DNA of 6,694 nucleotides from CAZVWH01 sp964631175 (GTDB taxonomy: Bacteria; Planctomycetota; Phycisphaerae; Sedimentisphaerales; Anaerobacaceae). Location: contig CAZVWH010000130.1 in the NCBI GenBank assembly GCA_964631175.1, forward strand, positions 1 through 6,694. The letters run 5' to 3'. The position numbers were made by a program, and so were the translations under genes. The notes below the pieces were generated by a model. The model saw nothing but the letters and a program-made list of their open reading frames with translations, was not told the DNA's origin and did not search any database. Below, in pieces: positions 3,829 through 6,694 of this stretch; positions within the stretch are counted from its first letter, which is position 1, and every line of letters begins with the position of its first letter.

Positions 3829-4248
3829 TCATTCAGTGGAATCTGTAATCGGAAGCTGTTCCTTGAGCTTCTCGGCGCTGCGGATTAGCTCTTCTGTTGT
3901 TGGTTGTTTTTGCGGGGCAAGCTCAAATGTCCATTCGTATGAATCGACGATTCTCTTTGGGTTCAGCATAGCAAAGAAATCGAACGGAAATTTATCATAC
4001 CATGGCGCTTGGAGTATGCGGTGGGTATCCAAAGTTTCGTAACCTTCCTTGCTTAGCCTGACCCAATAATCGCCGTACCATTCAAACGAGGTTGTAACCG
4101 GCGAGATGCCTATTTCCTCGTCGTTCAGCACGACAAGTGCCCCCTGCGGCTCCGTATTGATTGTTAGCGTGCGTTCTACGCAGCCGGTAAGTAACAAGCT
4201 TGCAAACAGCACGAAAACTATCAGGATGAATAAACTGTATCTTTTCAT
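3829..4248 (-). CDS. PEGA-domain lipoprotein
   Basis: This 139-aa protein has a signal peptide (K2-R3, hydrophobic 5-20) ending in the lipobox L20-T21-G22-C23, so it should be lipidated on Cys23 and anchored in a membrane facing the periplasm or outside. Residues 26-74 form a PEGA domain: 'RTLTINTEPQGALVVLNDEEIGISPVT' then a strand pair around 'YGDYWVRLSKEGYETL'. PEGA domains are small beta repeats of surface and envelope proteins, probably binding carbohydrate or protein partners; the exact role is unknown. Residues 80-100 (ILQAPWYDKFPFDFFAML) are aromatic, and the last 25 form a charged helix. The ribosome site AAAGGA is well placed before ATG 4248. The gene stands alone and is divergent from pheT. 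A string resembling its C-terminal helix recurs at 3330-3377. Confidence 0.9.
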   Translation of the reverse strand: MKRYSLFILIVFVLFASLLLTGCVERTLTINTEPQGALVVLNDEEIGISPVTTSFEWYGDYWVRLSKEGYETLDTHRILQAPWYDKFPFDFFAMLNPKRIVDSYEWTFELAPQKQPTTEELIRSAEKLKEQLPITDSTE

Positions 4249-4286
4249 ATCTTTTTCCTTTTAACGGGTGAAAACTCCCAAATAAA

Positions 4287-4306
4287 CCCTTCGACTTCGC
4301 TCAGGG
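4287..4306. repeat. CCCTTCGACTTCGCTCAGGG dispersed repeat
   Basis: This near-palindromic 20-mer, with CCCT facing AGGG, belongs to the widespread 'cccttcgac...gctcaggg' class of short intergenic repeats. When such repeats fall in open frames they give the familiar 'ALSEVEG' translation, as on the minus strand here. Confidence 0.5.
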
Positions 4307-4461
4307 CAGCCTTGGGGGCTAAATATTTCTTGAACGCCATATTATAAAGAAACGACAGGAATATAGAAATCCAAAATTTAACCAAAGGATTTTTTTGGCG
4401 CATATTATTTTATCTATTACTGTTTCAACCATCGCCGTTCTTCTCCGTAGAAGTTATACTA

Positions 4462-4523
4462 CGAAGTCCGCTAGGGGATGCCTTACGGCAGATAAATGCC
4501 GGACTTCGACGAGCTCAGTCGAG
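4462..4523. repeat. Palindromic element sharing 22 bases with the element at 1320-1396
   Basis: CGAAGTCCG (4462-4470) pairs perfectly with CGGACTTCG (4500-4508). Inside, CGGCA (4486-4490) faces TGCCG (4497-4501). Bases 4502-4523 are the exact reverse complement of 1363-1384. The two elements share a core but differ around it, as expected of members of a REP-like family or of repeats inserted into each other. Confidence 0.6.
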
Positions 4524-4564
4524 TCGCAACGGCTAAACATTGATAAAAAAGGAATCCAAATTCA

Positions 4565-4593
4565 TTGACAGCGATTCGGCAGACGGTTAAGTT
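4565..4593 (+). promoter_or_regulatory. Possible pheT promoter
   Basis: A perfect TTGACA (4565-4570) is followed after 17 bases by TAAGTT (4588-4593), a poor -10 box. A TATTAT at 4610-4615 is an alternative -10 but lacks a good -35. Arms AATCCAA (4553-4559) and TTGGATT (4598-4604) flank the region and might be a binding site or chance. Confidence 0.28.
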
Positions 4594-4635
4594 ATCGTTG
4601 GATTTAGGCTATTATTCTTTAACGGTGTTTTCATT

Positions 4636-6660
4636 ATGAAAATATTGCTCAGTTGGCTAAATGATTACATAGAAGTCGGAGCTTCTGCGAAGCAGGTCGC
4701 TGAAATCTTGAGCGATTCAGGATTTCCCTGTGAAGGAATGGACTATCTCGGTGACGATGTGGTTATCGATGTTGAGGTAACCAGCAACCGTGGCGATTGC
4801 TTAAGCTACATCGGCATTGCCCGCGAATTATCTGCTGCGACCGGCAAAGAATTAAAAATACCTAAATTTGAGCTAAATGAATCGGACAAGGATGTCACGG
4901 AATTTGCTTCTGTTGAGATTCTTGAGCCGGATTTGTGTAGCCGATACACCGCCCGCATAATTGAAAATGTCAAGGTTGGGCCTTCACCCGATTGGCTAAA
5001 AAAACGGCTCGAGGCTGTGGGCTTACGGAGTGTCAATAATGTAGTTGACGCCACTAACTATGCGATGATGGAAACCGGCCAGCCGCCACACGCCTTCGAC
5101 TATGCCAAAATTAATGATGGTAAAATAATCGTCAGAAAAGCCGTTGCCGGTGCACGTATAGTCAGTATCGACGGTACTACGTGTGACTTAAATGCTGATA
5201 TGCTGATTATTGCTGACTCACAAAGGCCTGTAGCTATAGCTGGAGTAATGGGTGGGTTGGATACCGAGGTCGGCCAAGCCACCGCTACTATTCTTCTGGA
5301 GGACGCCTATTTTGACCCGATCAGTGTGCGCAGGACCTCTCGCAAATTAGCCTTGTCTTCAGAGGCGGCTTTTAGATTTGAACGAATCGTGGATGCCGAG
5401 ATGGTTGACTGGGCATCAAAACGCACCGCACAATTGATTACGCAAGTGGCAGGGGGTAAAGTGGCCAAAGGCGTAGTTGATATTTATCCGAAAAAACCAG
5501 AGCTTAAAAAAGTGTCTTTACGCCTTCGGCGTTTAGAAAAGCTGCTGGGCGTTAAAGTACCTTCTGAAGAAGTGGTAAGAATTCTCTCGGCCTTGAGTTT
5601 CAAGCCGCAATGCAAGGGCGATTTAGTTATTTGTTTAGTGCCTTCATGGCGTAGTGACGTTTATCGTGAGATCGACCTGATTGAAGAGGTCGCAAGAATC
5701 CACGGCTACAATAAAATACTGACAAAGAGTAAAATCGAAATTGAGGTCGTGCCGGTTGATGCCCGTCGGAAATTAACCCAGTCAGTCGGAGCGTACCTGA
5801 ATGGCTGCGGCTTCTATGAAACGATTAGTGTGGGTTTTGTCAGTGATTCTATCGCTGAGCTTTTTACGGACCGAGAGATAGAAAAGCACTTGAGCGTAAA
5901 AGATGAAAGCAGAAAAAGTGCGAATCTGCTTCGGCAAACACTTTTAGGCTCTTTGCTTGGGGTTTTGAAAACAAATATTAACGCCAAGAATCGGCCATGC
6001 AGAATTTTTGAAATAGCTGATACTTTTGTGCCCCGACCCGGACGAGATCAAAAGGATAGTCTGCCAATCGAAAAGTCCAAACTGGCTTTAGTCTGTGATA
6101 GTGACTTCAGAGACCTACGCGGCGTTATCGAAGGCCTGATAAAAAGTATAGACAGTGACGCTGAGATTGAATTTAGACCTTTGGATTTAATTTGGACAGA
6201 AGTAGGTGCTGAGATTGAGTTGAATCGTAAGACAATCGGTGCCGCCGGGATTTTTTCACCGGCTGTGAGAAATAAATTTGATTTCAAAGACCTCAGACCA
6301 TGCGGGGCGGAATTGGACTTCGAGCAGCTATTAGCCCTACAGACCGGCCCTATAAAACTCAGGCCCATTCCGAGATTTCCAGCTATAGAGCGTGACCTTT
6401 CGATTATCGTAGATCAGGAAACTCGGTGGGCCGACATTATCGAGGCGGTCAAGAAAAAAGCTCCAGCAGAGCTTGAGGATGTCCGATTTGTCGGTATATA
6501 CTACGGCAGAGGTATTCCGTCAGGCCAAAAAAGTGTCACGCTTTCGCTGCGGTTCAGGGACAAGGACGGTACACTAACTCACGAAGCTGTTGACCGCTTC
6601 CAGGCTGACATTGTCCGGAGTTTGTCCGACGCCGTAGAAGCTGAATTACGAACTGTGTAA
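4636..6660 (+). CDS. pheT: Phenylalanine--tRNA ligase beta subunit, short form
   Basis: This 674-aa cytoplasmic protein is the beta chain of the alpha2-beta2 phenylalanyl-tRNA synthetase, which charges tRNA-Phe and hydrolyses mischarged Tyr-tRNA-Phe. The N-terminal B1 module (MKILLSWLNDYIE) leads directly to 'VIDVEVTSNRGDCLSYIGIARE' (44-65). The B3/B4 editing domain spans about 115-275, with 'PPHAFD' (H152, D155) and 'AGVMGG' (202-207). B5 covers about 292-363 with D341, D347, E350 and E351 spaced like the known Mg-binding acidic residues. The catalytic-like core is about 370-565, and the anticodon-binding FDX-ACB domain is 576-673. The EMAP-II-like tRNA-binding insert found near residues 40-150 of the roughly 795-aa E. 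coli protein is missing; short forms are known in some bacteria. No Shine-Dalgarno precedes the ATG, and pheS is not upstream. Confidence 0.97.
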   Translation: MKILLSWLNDYIEVGASAKQVAEILSDSGFPCEGMDYLGDDVVIDVEVTSNRGDCLSYIGIARELSAATGKELKIPKFELNESDKDVTEFASVEILEPDLCSRYTARIIENVKVGPSPDWLKKRLEAVGLRSVNNVVDATNYAMMETGQPPHAFDYAKINDGKIIVRKAVAGARIVSIDGTTCDLNADMLIIADSQRPVAIAGVMGGLDTEVGQATATILLEDAYFDPISVRRTSRKLALSSEAAFRFERIVDAEMVDWASKRTAQLITQVAGGKVAKGVVDIYPKKPELKKVSLRLRRLEKLLGVKVPSEEVVRILSALSFKPQCKGDLVICLVPSWRSDVYREIDLIEEVARIHGYNKILTKSKIEIEVVPVDARRKLTQSVGAYLNGCGFYETISVGFVSDSIAELFTDREIEKHLSVKDESRKSANLLRQTLLGSLLGVLKTNINAKNRPCRIFEIADTFVPRPGRDQKDSLPIEKSKLALVCDSDFRDLRGVIEGLIKSIDSDAEIEFRPLDLIWTEVGAEIELNRKTIGAAGIFSPAVRNKFDFKDLRPCGAELDFEQLLALQTGPIKLRPIPRFPAIERDLSIIVDQETRWADIIEAVKKKAPAELEDVRFVGIYYGRGIPSGQKSVTLSLRFRDKDGTLTHEAVDRFQADIVRSLSDAVEAELRTV

Positions 6661-6694
6661 TTTTTTATATTGTAGAAAGTACAGGGGTGCACGT
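6661..6694. other. Window end after pheT
   Basis: Thirty-four bases follow the pheT stop. They begin with a T-run (6661-6666) without a clear preceding hairpin, so no terminator is called, and no new start codon with a ribosome site is visible. Confidence 0.5.

Larger units (their letters stand above)
4249..4635. other. Repeat-rich spacer between the divergent PEGA gene and pheT
   Basis: The 387 bases hold no convincing gene. They contain a CCCTTCGACTTCGCTCAGGG repeat (4287-4306), a perfect 9-bp inverted repeat (4462-4470 with 4500-4508), the 22-base sequence shared with 1363-1384 (4502-4523) and a possible pheT promoter (4565-4593). A minus-strand frame 4245-4403 (52 codons) overlaps the PEGA start by ATGA, but it runs through the first repeat and is probably not a gene. 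Confidence 0.6.

Noticed and set aside
4245..4403. Minus-strand frame of 52 codons (MRQKNPLVKFWIS...) with a hydrophobic segment, overlapping the PEGA start codon by ATGA
   Set aside because: It runs through the CCCTTCGACTTCGCTCAGGG repeat (giving ALSEVEG), lacks a ribosome site and is too short to judge. It could be a leader frame coupled to the PEGA gene, but there is no positive evidence.
4806..6368. Minus-strand open frames inside pheT
   Set aside because: They are shadows of the pheT codon pattern, with no start signals or family matches.
1..6694. CRISPR array, tRNA, rRNA, riboswitch or T-box
   Set aside because: No regularly spaced repeats, no cloverleaf and no T-box antiterminator motif were found, including in the pheT leader.

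Overview
The window (about 43% G+C by eye) looks like a piece of a Planctomycetota-type chromosome, possibly Phycisphaerae-like. This is an inference. It rests on the short PheT, the PEGA lipoprotein style, and dispersed intergenic strings such as the one at 3605-3627 that I associate with planctomycete genomes. No rRNA, tRNA, CRISPR array, transposase or integrase is visible.

Layout. Positions 1-78 are the last 25 codons of an NAD-dependent epimerase-type gene that enters from the left. Convergent to it (minus strand, 721 to 127) is a two-gene operon: a 63-aa basic protein of unknown function and a minimal nucleotidyltransferase, overlapping by 47 nt. On the far side (812-952) lies a second copy of the epimerase 3' end; 72 bp of it are identical to the first 72 bp of the window. 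A gene-free stretch with strong hairpins and REP-like repeats follows (953-1625). Then comes a third, diverged epimerase tail (1626-1679) and a dead copy of the small-protein/nucleotidyltransferase module (about 1752-1951). This copy is collinear with the live one, but the small gene has a nonsense codon and the nucleotidyltransferase is cut to a stub.

Directly upstream of that relic on the same strand is an intact two-gene operon (3185 to 1962): a DUF5343 protein and a Swt1-type HEPN protein with an Rx4H ribonuclease motif, separated by 3 nt. This is a plausible toxin-antitoxin or defence module. Further right on the minus strand are a solitary 55-aa HicB-like antitoxin (3368-3535), the last 26 codons of a lost dicarboxylate/amino acid:cation symporter gene (3686-3766), and a PEGA-domain lipoprotein (3829-4248). 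A string resembling a second PEGA-protein tail overlaps the end of hicB out of frame.

The right third is a housekeeping gene on the plus strand, pheT (4636-6660), encoding a compact phenylalanyl-tRNA synthetase beta chain without the EMAP-II-like tRNA-binding insert. It is preceded by a repeat-rich 387-bp spacer and not by pheS.

Taken together, the left two thirds read as an accessory region: two nucleic-acid-targeting or TA-like modules and one orphan antitoxin lie among relics that preserve only the 3' ends of genes. The best candidates for new biology are the duplicated epimerase-tail/nucleotidyltransferase cassette and the DUF5343-HEPN pair.
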